A DNA stretch of 64,000 nucleotides from Leptolyngbya ohadii IS1 (GTDB lineage Bacteria > Cyanobacteriota > Cyanobacteriia > Elainellales > Elainellaceae), in assembly GCF_002215035.1 (NCBI RefSeq), contig NZ_NKFP01000004.1, forward strand, positions 745,726-809,725. Direction: 5' to 3'. The notes beneath the pieces were generated by a model, which saw only the letters and a program-made list of their open reading frames with translations, ran no database searches and was not told the origin of the DNA. The position numbers and the translations under genes are program-made. Positions 1 through 10,768 of this stretch are shown here, in pieces. Numbering within the stretch: the first letter of the stretch is position 1; each line of letters begins with the position of its first letter.

Positions 1-881
1 AAGGAACCCCCTGCATGGGCAACGGTTTCGTAGACCTGCACCACGTTTTCCAGGGGCGGAATCGGCACATCCGGGACGTTATAGATGTGGGCTTGTCCTG
101 CCCGGTGGACGAGAATCAGGTGGGTGGGCTGGGTTCCGCGCAGCAGGGGCAGAGTTGCCGTCGAAGCGGGATTCATCAGCGATCCCTGTCCTTCAACAAA
201 AACAAGGTCGTGATCCTTGCCGTGACGCATGACGATTTGTTCGACTGCGCCGGACGCAAAATCAATCCGAATCGCATCCAGGGGAATGCCGTCGTAGCCC
301 AGCATCAGTCCCGTTTGCCCGGTTGCCAGAAAGCAGGAGCGAATGCCACGCCGCCGTGCATATTTGTGGAGTTCCAATCCAGTGGACATTTTGCCCACGC
401 TCATATCTGTGCCCACGCACAGCACCCGCCGACAGGAGAGCGATCGCGCCTTGCCGCTACCGATGATCAGTCCTGCTGGTTCTCGCCGCACGTCCCAGAG
501 CCACTGATCGGGCTTCAGCAATGCCTGAAATTCCGGATCGTCTGCCATCGCAGTATGGAGTCCGTTCATCACCGACAGTCCAGCCGCAACGCCCTGTTTC
601 ACCTCCTGCCGCCACGGTTCCGGTAAGGCTCCCCCCGATGGAGCAATCCCGATCGCCAGCACATCTGGTTTGTAGGCAAGGGCATCCTTTACAGAAGCAA
701 CAATCGGCGCATCGCGATCGATTCCTGTCAACTGGGGCAAAGACTGTCCCGCACAGGACTGATCCACCACCGCAACGATCGGATTTTCGCTATAGCGCAG
801 CAGAGAAATACCTGTTTTGCCCTTCGAGCTTTGGGTGCCTTCGTGGAGCAGGATGGCGATGCGATCGGTCGGTTTCAGCAT
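1..881 (-). CDS. DUF1611 family protein, DgcN-like (3' end outside window)
   Basis: Reading leftwards from the ATG at 881 the frame stays open to the window edge, giving about 293 residues without a stop. It begins MLKPTDRIAILLHEGTQ and holds a Rossmann-like N-terminal part and a P-loop-like stretch (CVGTDMSVGKMSTGLEL, about residues 160-176), which fits DUF1611. Established knowledge: DUF1611 proteins include DgcN, which together with the epimerase-like DgcA is implicated in D-glutamate catabolism. The next gene upstream on the same strand (973-1980) is such an epimerase, with a 91-bp gap, so the two probably form an operon. The family assignment is firm; the D-glutamate role is inferred from the pairing. 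The C-terminus is not visible. Confidence 0.85.
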   Translation of the reverse strand, partial: MLKPTDRIAILLHEGTQSSKGKTGISLLRYSENPIVAVVDQSCAGQSLPQLTGIDRDAPIVASVKDALAYKPDVLAIGIAPSGGALPEPWRQEVKQGVAAGLSVMNGLHTAMADDPEFQALLKPDQWLWDVRREPAGLIIGSGKARSLSCRRVLCVGTDMSVGKMSTGLELHKYARRRGIRSCFLATGQTGLMLGYDGIPLDAIRIDFASGAVEQIVMRHGKDHDLVFVEGQGSLMNPASTATLPLLRGTQPTHLILVHRAGQAHIYNVPDVPIPPLENVVQVYETVAHAGGS

Positions 882-972
882 AGGAAGAATAAATAGAAAC
901 TGTAGTTATAAATAGACTGGAAGCATGACAAACTTCCCAAAAGGCAGGCAAGATGCCTACCTCACAAGATTT

Positions 973-1980
973 TCAGGCGCGATCGACTCCCAATCCAGGG
1001 GCATCGGATGGAATCAGGCAACCGTCTTTCATCGTAGCGCCCACAAACGGATCGTCCTTCAGGTTCAGGTGGCTATCCAGATCCAGATGATCCGCCAGGG
1101 GGGCAAGCTGAGCCGCTGCCGTATTCGAGAGGGCACTGTCGGAATAGCAGCCAAACATCACCTGTAAGCCGCAGGCTCGCGCCGTGTAGATCATTCGCAG
1201 TGCCTCGGTTAAGCCACCCGACTTCATCAGTTTGATATTAATCCCGTTCACCCGATCGGCGAGGGCAGGAATATCGCGGCTGGTAAAGCAGCTTTCGTCT
1301 ACAAAAATTGGCAGGGGCGATCGGCGGTAAACCTGGGGCAAATCGGCTTCCTGTCCGGCGGGGAGGGGCTGCTCGATGTAGGTGATGCCGTGATCGTTCA
1401 GCCAGTGTGCCATTTCGATTGCCTGTTCCACCGTCCAGCCCCCATTGGCATCGACGCTAAATTTGGCGTCGGACGGCGCAACTTCCCGGACTGCCTGCAA
1501 CATCGCGCGATCGGCTGCCAAACCCTCCGGACTGCCCAACTTCACCTTCACGGCTTTTACGGTCGTTACATCGAGCCACTGAAGCATCCGCTGTTTTGCA
1601 GCTTCCGGGGAGCTAATGCCGATCGTCACAGAGGTCGGGACAATGCGGCGGCGATCGAGTCCCCAGATTTGCCAGAGGGGAAGCCCGACTTTTTTACCCA
1701 TCCAGTCATGGAGCGCCAGATCCACAGCAGTTCGAGTCGCAGAAAGCAGGCTAAAGGTGCGGAGCAAACTTTCGATCGTACTGGCGATCGGGCTATGGAG
1801 CTTTTCAGAGGCGATCGGTGGGTGAATTGCCCTAAACATAAAATCTTGAGCAGTCCGGTCGATCGTCCTATGAAATTTTTGGGATGAATGCTCCAGTAGC
1901 GATGCAGTTTCGCCGGATCGGGCATTAAATAAAGGGTGAGATGTTTGCTCCGTGTGGGGCGGACGTTTCCAAAACAGCAC
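973..1980 (-). CDS. Enolase-superfamily dipeptide epimerase / DgcA-like, N-terminal cap domain missing
   Basis: From about residue 70 the protein is a typical mandelate racemase/muconate lactonizing barrel. The KxK motif is present (AVKVKLG), as are metal ligands in SVDANGGW, YIEQPLP and IFVDESC, and the second catalytic lysine in INIKLMKSGG. Family members (L-Ala-D/L-Glu epimerase, DgcA) carry about 90 residues of cap domain before the barrel, with a strand-rich start and a GWGEA-type motif. Here residues 1-70 show no resemblance to that domain in any frame, and the divergent methyltransferase starts only 38 bp upstream. The gene therefore looks 5'-deleted: the barrel chemistry is intact but the specificity loops are absent. 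It may be a recent pseudogene. It precedes the DgcN-like gene on the same strand. Confidence 0.75.
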   Translation of the reverse strand: MLFWKRPPHTEQTSHPLFNARSGETASLLEHSSQKFHRTIDRTAQDFMFRAIHPPIASEKLHSPIASTIESLLRTFSLLSATRTAVDLALHDWMGKKVGLPLWQIWGLDRRRIVPTSVTIGISSPEAAKQRMLQWLDVTTVKAVKVKLGSPEGLAADRAMLQAVREVAPSDAKFSVDANGGWTVEQAIEMAHWLNDHGITYIEQPLPAGQEADLPQVYRRSPLPIFVDESCFTSRDIPALADRVNGINIKLMKSGGLTEALRMIYTARACGLQVMFGCYSDSALSNTAAAQLAPLADHLDLDSHLNLKDDPFVGATMKDGCLIPSDAPGLGVDRA

Positions 1981-2017
1981 AACCTGAGCACCGAAAGTTC
2001 ATTCCCCTGAGTACGCA

Positions 2018-2755
2018 GTGACTAAAGATGTACGGCTGTCCGATCGCTGGAAAAAAGCTGCCCCGCAGCATCCCCCAGAATGCCTATCCGCGAGTCCCTA
2101 TGTGCAGCCGAATGTCGGCGGATTGGTTAGCCGTGTATCGCGCCAGATGCGACGCAAAATGTTTGAGTCACTGATGCGGCTCTATTCTGCGTCTCCCAGT
2201 CAGACGGTTCTGGATGTAGGTGTCACCTGTGATCGGCGGGAGGACTGCAATTTTTTTGAGCAATGGTATCCGTTTCTGCACCAAATTACAGCGGTGGGCA
2301 TGGAGGATGCTGCGTTTCTGGAGCAGGACTATCCCGGCTTAAAGTTTGTGCAGGCGGACGGTTTGAATTTACCCTTTGCCGATCGAAGTTTTGATCTGGC
2401 GGTGAGCTTTGCCGTGATTGAGCATGTCGGCGATCGATCGCATCAAGCGGCTTTTGTGCGGGAACTGTTGCGGGTGGGTAAAGTCTGCTGTATTACTACG
2501 CCCAATCGCTGGCACCCGATCGAATTTCATACCGTGCTGCCGCTGGTTCACTGGCTGCCGCCTATCTGGTTTCGCCGGATTTTGCGCTGGCTGGGCATGA
2601 GTTTCTGGGCAGAGGAGAAGAATCTGAATCTCCTGACGGAGGCGGATTTGCTGGCGCTGGTGCCTGCGGGGTATCGGGTGAAAATCGATCGGTTCAGGCT
2701 ACTGGGATTTGTCTCGAATTTGCTGATTTATATTGAGCCTGATAATCGGGTCTGA
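2018..2755 (+). CDS. Class I SAM-dependent methyltransferase
   Basis: 245 residues starting at GTG. Motif I is recognisable (VLDVGVTCDRR, about residues 65-75). An acidic motif II region follows (QADGLNLPFADRSFD), then the motif IV/V region (AVSFAVIEHVGDR). The C-terminal part has hydrophobic segments (VHWLPPIWFRRILRWLG) like those of membrane-associated methyltransferases acting on lipids or glycans. The substrate cannot be inferred. The glycosyltransferase genes at 3044 and 3783 follow on the same strand after a 288-bp spacer, so a cell-surface role is possible. Divergent from the epimerase-like gene. Confidence 0.8.
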   Translation: MTKDVRLSDRWKKAAPQHPPECLSASPYVQPNVGGLVSRVSRQMRRKMFESLMRLYSASPSQTVLDVGVTCDRREDCNFFEQWYPFLHQITAVGMEDAAFLEQDYPGLKFVQADGLNLPFADRSFDLAVSFAVIEHVGDRSHQAAFVRELLRVGKVCCITTPNRWHPIEFHTVLPLVHWLPPIWFRRILRWLGMSFWAEEKNLNLLTEADLLALVPAGYRVKIDRFRLLGFVSNLLIYIEPDNRV

Positions 2756-3043
2756 TCATTGAGCCTAATTATTGAGCCTCATAATCAAGCCTGATCATTG
2801 AGCCTGATTTATATTGAGCCTGGTGCGGATTGCCAGTCCTGAAGATAGCGATCGAGTTTGCCCCGATCGATACCATCCGATGCGGCACGCTATTCGGTCG
2901 TCAAATGATCCATTCGAGAGTATTCTGCTTTTAAAGCAATGCCTTGAGGACAGCACGAAAACTGTCAGACAAGTGTAATTTGGACAGGTTTCTCTAAACT
3001 TACATATTCGCGACCAAACGTTATTTCAGGAAAGCCAGGTGTA
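2756..3043 (+). repeat. Spacer with decayed copies of the methyltransferase 3' end
   Basis: The last codons of the upstream gene contain ATTTATATTGAGCCTGATAA (from 2725). After the stop, TTGAGCCT or AAGCCT recurs five times between about 2759 and 2821, including a second TTTATATTGAGCCTG at 2805. This looks like local tandem duplication of the gene end followed by drift. The rest of the spacer, up to the ATG at 3044, shows no recognisable element. Confidence 0.6.
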
Positions 3044-3733
3044 ATGAAGCTTTCAGTTGTGATTCCTTGCTACAACGAACTGGGAACGATCGGCAGAGTA
3101 GTGCAGGCAGTTAAAGGGGCTCCTGTAGAAGCGATCGAAATTATTGTTGTGGACGATTATTCCACAGACGGCACTCGCGAACTGCTTCAATCCTCGATCG
3201 AGTCTGAGGTGGATCATGTCATTTACCATCCACGCAACCTGGGGAAGGGAGCTGCCCTGCGTACCGGATTCGCCGCCGCCACCGGAGATATTGTCATCGT
3301 GCAGGATGCTGACCTGGAGTACGACCCGCAGGAATTTCCAGACGTAATGGCACCCATTCTGTCAGGCAAGGCAGACGTGGTATTTGGGTCGCGGTTTGCG
3401 GGCAGTCGTCCCCATCGGGTGGTGTATTTCTGGCACATGGTCGGCAACAAGTTCCTGACGCTGCTGTCGAATATGCTGACCAACATTAACCTCACGGACA
3501 TGGAAACCTGCTACAAAGCGTTTCGGCGGGAAGTCATTCAGTCCGTAAAGCTAGAGGAAAATCGCTTTGGCTTTGAGCCAGAGGTCACGGCAAAGGTGGC
3601 AAAAATGGGTTGCCGGATCTACGAAGTGGGCATTTCCTATTACGGACGAACCTACAAGGAAGGAAAAAAAATCGGCTGGAAAGACGGCTTCCGGGCAATC
3701 TACTGCATCCTGAAATACAACCTGTTCCGCTAA
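3044..3733 (+). CDS. GT2 family glycosyltransferase, polyprenyl-phosphate sugar synthase type
   Basis: 229 residues. The GT-A fold starts [17 protein letters not shown] and continues with [10 protein letters not shown], the nucleotide-binding and metal motif [10 protein letters not shown], and FGSRFAG. There are no C-terminal transmembrane helices, so it resembles the soluble dolichyl-phosphate mannose synthase (DPM1) class. That class transfers a sugar from a nucleotide donor to a polyprenyl phosphate on the cytoplasmic face. A large multi-pass protein of GT-C appearance follows after 49 bp, fitting a pair in which the GT2 enzyme makes a lipid-linked sugar donor. The exact sugar is unknown. 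Confidence 0.88.
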   Translation: MKLSVVIPCYNELGTIGRVVQAVKGAPVEAIEIIVVDDYSTDGTRELLQSSIESEVDHVIYHPRNLGKGAALRTGFAAATGDIVIVQDADLEYDPQEFPDVMAPILSGKADVVFGSRFAGSRPHRVVYFWHMVGNKFLTLLSNMLTNINLTDMETCYKAFRREVIQSVKLEENRFGFEPEVTAKVAKMGCRIYEVGISYYGRTYKEGKKIGWKDGFRAIYCILKYNLFR

Positions 3734-3782
3734 CCACTCCCCACTCCCTACTCCCACCCCCCGCTCCCCTGCCCAATCGCCC
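3734..3782 (+). repeat. C-rich pre-start element
   Basis: The whole 49-nt gap between the GT2 stop and the next ATG is a pyrimidine-rich run of CCACTCCCC/ACTCCC type. It leaves no Shine-Dalgarno sequence for the downstream gene. Related runs sit just before the ATGs at 11852 (+) and 63099 (-). Confidence 0.7.
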
Positions 3783-5978
3783 ATGCCCCTCCCTAAACAC
3801 AGGATCATCGAACCGATCGTCTCCCCCCTGCGAACCTTTGTGCAGCGGAAACCTCAAGCGGCGATCGTCCTGCTGCTGATGGGCATTTGTACGGTGGTTT
3901 ATCTCAGCAATGGCGATCTGTACAACGGGTCAAACGATAATGTGCCCAGTACATTGCTGGCGTTTAACTGGCTGGAGAATCAGACTCTCACCTTCGACAA
4001 TTTCAGAGACACCCACTACTTTCAGGCTCGTGCCCCCTATTTTTTCACGGAAAGCTCAAACGGTCATGTAGTCTCAACCTATCCGATCGGCTCTGCGCTG
4101 GTTACGTTTCCGCTCTATCTGCTGTTTTTTGTTTTTCTCAAGCTGGCTGCGCTGTTCTCAGGAACCGATATTTTGGCAACTCTGACGCAGCCCGAATTTC
4201 AGGATTATCGCCAGACGTTTAGCAAACTTGCCGCTGCCCTGTGCAGTGCCCTGAGTGTAGGACTGTTCTACTTGGCGGTGCGGCTCAAATTTCAGCAGAC
4301 GACTGCGCTGATTGCCTCTTTTGTGTTTGCCTTTGCTACTACAACCTGGGCGCTGAGTTCACAGGATTTGCGGCAGCATACGATTTCTAACCTGCTGGTG
4401 ATTGCTGCCACTCTCTGTTTCTGGAAAGCCAATCATATCCTTCCAGCCCGAAGCAGCCTGTCCTCCCACAAATTCCAGCCTGATTCAGCAGAGAATTCCC
4501 AGAACAGTTCCCAGGATAGTTCGGCGATCGATTTTCAGCCTGATTCCTCGACTCATCCCCTGTCCCGTTCTGGCGATCGTTCTCCTGAATTAGAAGCTAC
4601 CGAATTAGGGAATGGCAAATTAGAAACCGCCAAATTAGAAACCGCCAAATTAGAAACTGCGTCCCGGCGTCAGGCAGTGCTGCTGCTTATGGCAGGCTTC
4701 TTTTGTGGACTGCTGCCCGGTGTACGACTAACTAGCGCTATTTTTACCGCAGCGTTTCTGGTGTTTGCGGTCTATGCCTACCGGAAGCGATCGATCTTTT
4801 TCTTGCTGGGATTGCCTTCGCTGCTGTTTAACTTGGGCTGGAATATCTACTTTTTTGGCTGGCGCGGCTTTCTGGGTGGCGGTTACGGGCAGATGTTTGA
4901 TGCAGGGGCGTCGAGCTATGTATTTACGCCTGCCTATGTTCTGGAGGCATTTGCGGGGCAGCTCATCAGTCCCAGCGATGGGTTGATTACCTTTTCACCC
5001 GTTCTTCTGTTTGCTATCCCAGGATTCTGGCGGGTATGGCAGCGAGTCTTTCCCCGACGCGGAACCGGAAATCTATCTCGATTCGATCAACAGTCAGCGG
5101 ATGAGCAACTTTTGCTGCTGCTAACCTTTGCCTGCGTGGGGCTATTCCTGCACTACTGCGTTTATCAACCCTGGACAGGCGGTGCAGATTCCTATGGACC
5201 TCGATTTTTAACGGACGTTGTGCCGATCGTTTGCCTACTCGTTACCTATTCCCTGGACTCCCTGATTCAAAAGCTTACAGCGCGATCGATCTCTCCGGAA
5301 AACCCTGTTCCTCGCAGGACTGCTCCGCGTCTGACCTTCGCAATTTTTCTGGCACTGTTAATTCTTTCGACTGGCATTCAAGCCGTCGGTGCCTTCACAA
5401 AAACGGATTGGGGCGCGGTTCCGGTGCCGCTGATTTCCCAACCTTCCCGGCTCTGGCAATTGCACGACAGCCAGATTGAGCGAAACACTCGCAATTTGAT
5501 TGCAAAGGCGGTTCATCCAATTCGCGATCGTCAGGCTTACTGCCAAGGTTTGGATGGCGCGATCGAGGAAGTAGAATGGCTCCGGGTAGACGGCAATCCC
5601 CAGCCGATCGGACAATCGCTCACGGTACGGCAAAACTTCCGGCGATTCTTTAAGCTTCGGCTTAAGAATACGGGACAGTCGCCCTGGTATGGCTATGAGA
5701 CGGGCATGATGAACATTGGAGAAACGCGCGTGCGCCTCCTATTTTTCGACCAGAACGGTCGGCGAGTTTCCCTGCCAGAACCCAATTTCTTTGCAATTTC
5801 CGGTACGGTAAAACCGGGCGAAACCGTTGAGGCGATCGGGCGAATTGTGCTGCCGCGCAAAGCAGGAACCTATGAGGCTCGGCTGTGGCTAGTGGCAACC
5901 GGACTGGAGGGTGCAAAAACCGCAAGACCCCCAATTCATAGCTTTACGATCAAAGTAGAGCCGCGCAATCAGGAATAG
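3783..5978 (+). CDS. Polytopic membrane protein, GT-C glycosyltransferase-like
   Basis: 731 residues with an N-terminal helix (about residues 27-43) and roughly ten further hydrophobic segments. The first loop contains acidic NGSNDNVPS, where GT-C enzymes of the ArnT/PMT type carry their acidic motif. Residues about 220-300 are a polar low-complexity insertion ending in KLETAKLETAKLETA, coded by 15-nt repeats. The last 200 residues are soluble and beta-rich. I infer a transferase using the lipid-linked sugar from the preceding GT2 enzyme. The family assignment is moderate and the acceptor unknown. Confidence 0.75.
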   Translation: MPLPKHRIIEPIVSPLRTFVQRKPQAAIVLLLMGICTVVYLSNGDLYNGSNDNVPSTLLAFNWLENQTLTFDNFRDTHYFQARAPYFFTESSNGHVVSTYPIGSALVTFPLYLLFFVFLKLAALFSGTDILATLTQPEFQDYRQTFSKLAAALCSALSVGLFYLAVRLKFQQTTALIASFVFAFATTTWALSSQDLRQHTISNLLVIAATLCFWKANHILPARSSLSSHKFQPDSAENSQNSSQDSSAIDFQPDSSTHPLSRSGDRSPELEATELGNGKLETAKLETAKLETASRRQAVLLLMAGFFCGLLPGVRLTSAIFTAAFLVFAVYAYRKRSIFFLLGLPSLLFNLGWNIYFFGWRGFLGGGYGQMFDAGASSYVFTPAYVLEAFAGQLISPSDGLITFSPVLLFAIPGFWRVWQRVFPRRGTGNLSRFDQQSADEQLLLLLTFACVGLFLHYCVYQPWTGGADSYGPRFLTDVVPIVCLLVTYSLDSLIQKLTARSISPENPVPRRTAPRLTFAIFLALLILSTGIQAVGAFTKTDWGAVPVPLISQPSRLWQLHDSQIERNTRNLIAKAVHPIRDRQAYCQGLDGAIEEVEWLRVDGNPQPIGQSLTVRQNFRRFFKLRLKNTGQSPWYGYETGMMNIGETRVRLLFFDQNGRRVSLPEPNFFAISGTVKPGETVEAIGRIVLPRKAGTYEARLWLVATGLEGAKTARPPIHSFTIKVEPRNQE
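4587..4661 (+). repeat. In-frame 15-nt tandem array (five units)
   Basis: Five consecutive 15-nt units encode ELEAT, ELGNG, KLETA, KLETA and KLETA. The last three are nearly identical and the first two have diverged. The array lies in the hydrophilic insertion of the membrane protein. Confidence 0.9.
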
Positions 5979-5984
5979 AATTTG

Positions 5985-8175
<2,191 letters not shown>

Positions 8176-8199
8176 ATCAGCGATCTCTTCTGGTACGGC

Positions 8200-9045
8200 A
8201 TGAGCGATTTTTCAGCAGGCAATCCGGCAGACCCTAATCCTAATACCAGTTCAAACAAGCCAACCGATCGTCGCTCAGATACAGCGGGTGCGTCGGCGGA
8301 CGACCTGGATCGGGACTTTGCCGAAGTGGAAGCCAGCCTGACGATCGACCCGGATGCGCCTGCCGAGAGTTCAAAGGGACGGAAAGATCCGGTGCGTGTG
8401 ACGACGCCTTCGCTGGTGATGGTAGAAACCGCCTTCCTCGCCAGTACCGCCAGTTTGATGTGGCTGGTGAGCTACTACCTTAGCGTTGGACCCTGGATGC
8501 GGATTTTATTTCCACTGCCGATCGCGCTGGTCTATTTGCGGTGGGGTTTTCGGGCATCCTGGATGTCTGCCGTGGTATCGGGGCTGCTGCTGTCGGTGCT
8601 GATGGGTCCCTATCTCAGCATTTTGTTTTGTGTGCCCTATGCCTTTATGGGCGTCCAGTTAGGGGCAATGTGGCGGCGCGGTTCACCCTGGCTTCCCTCG
8701 ATCGCGATCGGCACCTTGATTTCCACCTTCGGCTTTTTCTTCCGCATGGCAATTCTCTCCGTCTTCCTGGGAGAGGATCTGTGGAGCTATCTCACCAATC
8801 GCATCACCGACTTAATTCAGTGGTTTCTCACCTTCCTGCTGGACCGGGGACTGGTCGGCATTGATGCCCTCAGCCAAACCAACGTCACCGTCGTTCAGAT
8901 TGCCACGATCGCGATTGTTCTCTTCAGCGATTTAGTCTATCTCTTCACTGTCCATTTAGCCGCCTGGCTCCTCCTGGAACGCATCGGCAACCCCATTCCC
9001 GACCCGCCGCACTGGGTACAGGTGTTGATGGACGAGGAACGATAA
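8200..9045 (+). CDS. DUF2232 membrane protein
   Basis: 281 residues. The first 75 are acidic and polar, rich in Asp and Ser. About seven hydrophobic segments follow (from VMVETAFLAST to YLFTVHLAAWLLL). This matches the DUF2232 family common in cyanobacteria. The stop and the ATG of the CobT-like gene overlap as TAATG (9043-9047), indicating translational coupling. DUF2232 relatives resemble transporter S-components, so a link to cofactor or precursor uptake is possible, but no function can be assigned from the sequence. Confidence 0.82.
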   Translation: MSDFSAGNPADPNPNTSSNKPTDRRSDTAGASADDLDRDFAEVEASLTIDPDAPAESSKGRKDPVRVTTPSLVMVETAFLASTASLMWLVSYYLSVGPWMRILFPLPIALVYLRWGFRASWMSAVVSGLLLSVLMGPYLSILFCVPYAFMGVQLGAMWRRGSPWLPSIAIGTLISTFGFFFRMAILSVFLGEDLWSYLTNRITDLIQWFLTFLLDRGLVGIDALSQTNVTVVQIATIAIVLFSDLVYLFTVHLAAWLLLERIGNPIPDPPHWVQVLMDEER

Positions 9046-10172
9046 TGCTCCGCCTCCATACCCAACTTCCCCAAACCCAAGCCTGGATCGATCGCCATAG
9101 AGGCAAGCCTCCTCAGTTCGTCTGTGTGCTGGGATTCACGGAAACGGGGCTGATTGAGGGCATTTCTGCGGCAGGGGCAACACCCGCCGATCGTCAGTAC
9201 ACTGCCATTGCCGATGCGGAGTTTTTGTACTGCGGGGTGCAGGCAAGTCCCCAGTTTCCCTTGCCGCCGCTGATGGCAGGTGCTTCACCGACGCTAATTA
9301 CCCGTGCGATCGTAACTGGGCTTCAGATTCCGGTGCTGATTTTCAATGCGGGATTACCCCATCCGCCAACGGTTCCGGCGATCGATCTGGGTGGCATTCC
9401 AGCCCGGTGTTTGACCACAGGGAGAGCGATCGATCAGACCGCTGTAGAGCATCTGTTTCAGCAGGGGTTGCGCTGGGGGGAAAAGCTGGCGCAGCAAAAT
9501 CCGCAGGGTTATTTAGTCATTGGGGAATGCGTGGTCGGGGGAACGACGACGGCTCTTTCCGTACTGACCGGATTGGGCTGGCGGGTCGAAGGCAAAATTA
9601 ACAGCAGTCATCCCACCTGTAACCATCCACAAAAATGGGCGATCGTGCAGCAGGGACTCGATCGCTGGCGGTCTTTTAATTCTTCCGATCATCCGTTTGC
9701 AGTCGTAGCGGGATTGGGCGACCCCATGCAGATTGTGGTGGCAGGGATGGCGATCGCAGCCAGTCGGACGAACGGTGTTCTTTTAGCCGGTGGGACGCAA
9801 ATGCTGGCAATTTACGCGCTGGCACGATCGATCGCTCAGGTCGAAAACCTCTGCTGGCAGCCGGAACAGGTGGTCGTCGGCACAACGCGATGGGTAGCTG
9901 AGGATGTCACCGGAGATACGATCGGCTTGGCTGCACTGCTGGAAGTTCCGCTGCTGGCAACGAGTTTGAGTTTTGCCGATTCTCGCCATGGCCAACTGCG
10001 GGTGTACGAGCAGGGCTACGTGAAGGAAGGTGTAGGAGCAGGAGGCTGTGCCATTGCTGCCCATTTATTTGCCCACTGGACGCAGGATAACCTGCTCAAC
10101 GCAATCGAATCCTTACTAGACGAACAACAGCAAATTGCTGCGGAAAACGGACTAATGAACTCGCTTGGATAA
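9045..10172 (+). CDS. CobT-like nicotinate-nucleotide phosphoribosyltransferase family protein (TIGR00303 type)
   Basis: 375 residues resembling the cyanobacterial/archaeal CobT variant. Glycine-rich motifs include GECVVGGTTTALSVL and VVAGLGDPMQIVVAG, with a catalytic-region KEGVGAGGCAIAAHL near the C-terminus. CobT makes alpha-ribazole phosphate from nicotinate mononucleotide and the lower-ligand base in cobalamin assembly. This branch is less studied, so its substrate may differ (pseudocobalamin in cyanobacteria uses adenine). It is coupled to the DUF2232 gene. Its 3' end overlaps the convergent small gene by 21 bp. Confidence 0.85.
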   Translation: MLRLHTQLPQTQAWIDRHRGKPPQFVCVLGFTETGLIEGISAAGATPADRQYTAIADAEFLYCGVQASPQFPLPPLMAGASPTLITRAIVTGLQIPVLIFNAGLPHPPTVPAIDLGGIPARCLTTGRAIDQTAVEHLFQQGLRWGEKLAQQNPQGYLVIGECVVGGTTTALSVLTGLGWRVEGKINSSHPTCNHPQKWAIVQQGLDRWRSFNSSDHPFAVVAGLGDPMQIVVAGMAIAASRTNGVLLAGGTQMLAIYALARSIAQVENLCWQPEQVVVGTTRWVAEDVTGDTIGLAALLEVPLLATSLSFADSRHGQLRVYEQGYVKEGVGAGGCAIAAHLFAHWTQDNLLNAIESLLDEQQQIAAENGLMNSLG

Positions 10173-10529
10173 AAGCTGTTCCTCAAGGGCAGCAATCCGA
10201 TTGTAGGCAGCTGTAAGCTGTGCCGTCAGACGCTGAATTTGCACCTCGGTTGACAGAGTTCGATCGCTCGAACGTGCCTCTGATTCTGCATAGCTAACGT
10301 CAACCAAAACATCCTTGTGCTGTTCGATACCGCCATCAAACATCGATCGCTCTGAGTAGGACGATCGTCCACCGTTTGTATTTCCTTGAAGAGAAGGATT
10401 TCGATTTTCTAAAACCGCTTTCAGTACTGTTAGGATCTCAGCCGTCTGATGGCTCAGCTGCTCAACAATTTCCTGGGTAGCGTCAATCTTGAGATGTAGG
10501 GTGGCTACCTGTTCCTGTAGTGAATCCAT
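10152..10529 (-). CDS. Small coiled-coil protein, unknown
   Basis: 125 residues, hydrophilic, without a signal peptide or membrane segment. Heptad-like leucines occur in residues 1-42 (LQEQVATLHLKIDATQEIV) and again at 95-120 (QRLTAQLTAAYNRIAALEEQ), separated by a Ser/Gly-rich linker. I do not recognise the family. It converges with and overlaps the CobT-like gene by 21 bp. The frame is plausible because of the coherent heptads and the upstream space for a promoter. Confidence 0.6.
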   Translation of the reverse strand: MDSLQEQVATLHLKIDATQEIVEQLSHQTAEILTVLKAVLENRNPSLQGNTNGGRSSYSERSMFDGGIEQHKDVLVDVSYAESEARSSDRTLSTEVQIQRLTAQLTAAYNRIAALEEQLLSKRVH

Positions 10530-10589
10530 CTGACGCTTAACCTTTTTCCTAGACGTGCTTACATCTTAGGGAACGAATCCTTAGATTAG

Positions 10590-10602
10590 TCAGGATTCCT
10601 GA
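10590..10602. promoter_or_regulatory. Perfect palindrome TCAGGATTCCTGA in a divergent promoter region
   Basis: Two six-base arms around a single T, located between the divergent starts at 10529 (-) and 10769 (+). It could be a dimeric repressor site, but no cognate regulator is identified. Confidence 0.35.
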
Positions 10603-10768
10603 ATCATTTAACGTTTTGATAATTCTTATTTATTCCTAGAGGCGGAGATTTAGGATTACAAACTAAACGGTTGCAAGAGGACGTTCTGTGCTGCCATCGC
10701 TTGCAGGAAAACGTTCAACCTGGTTTGATCAAAATATCTTTTCTCTTTAATACGCTAATCAGCCTCTA

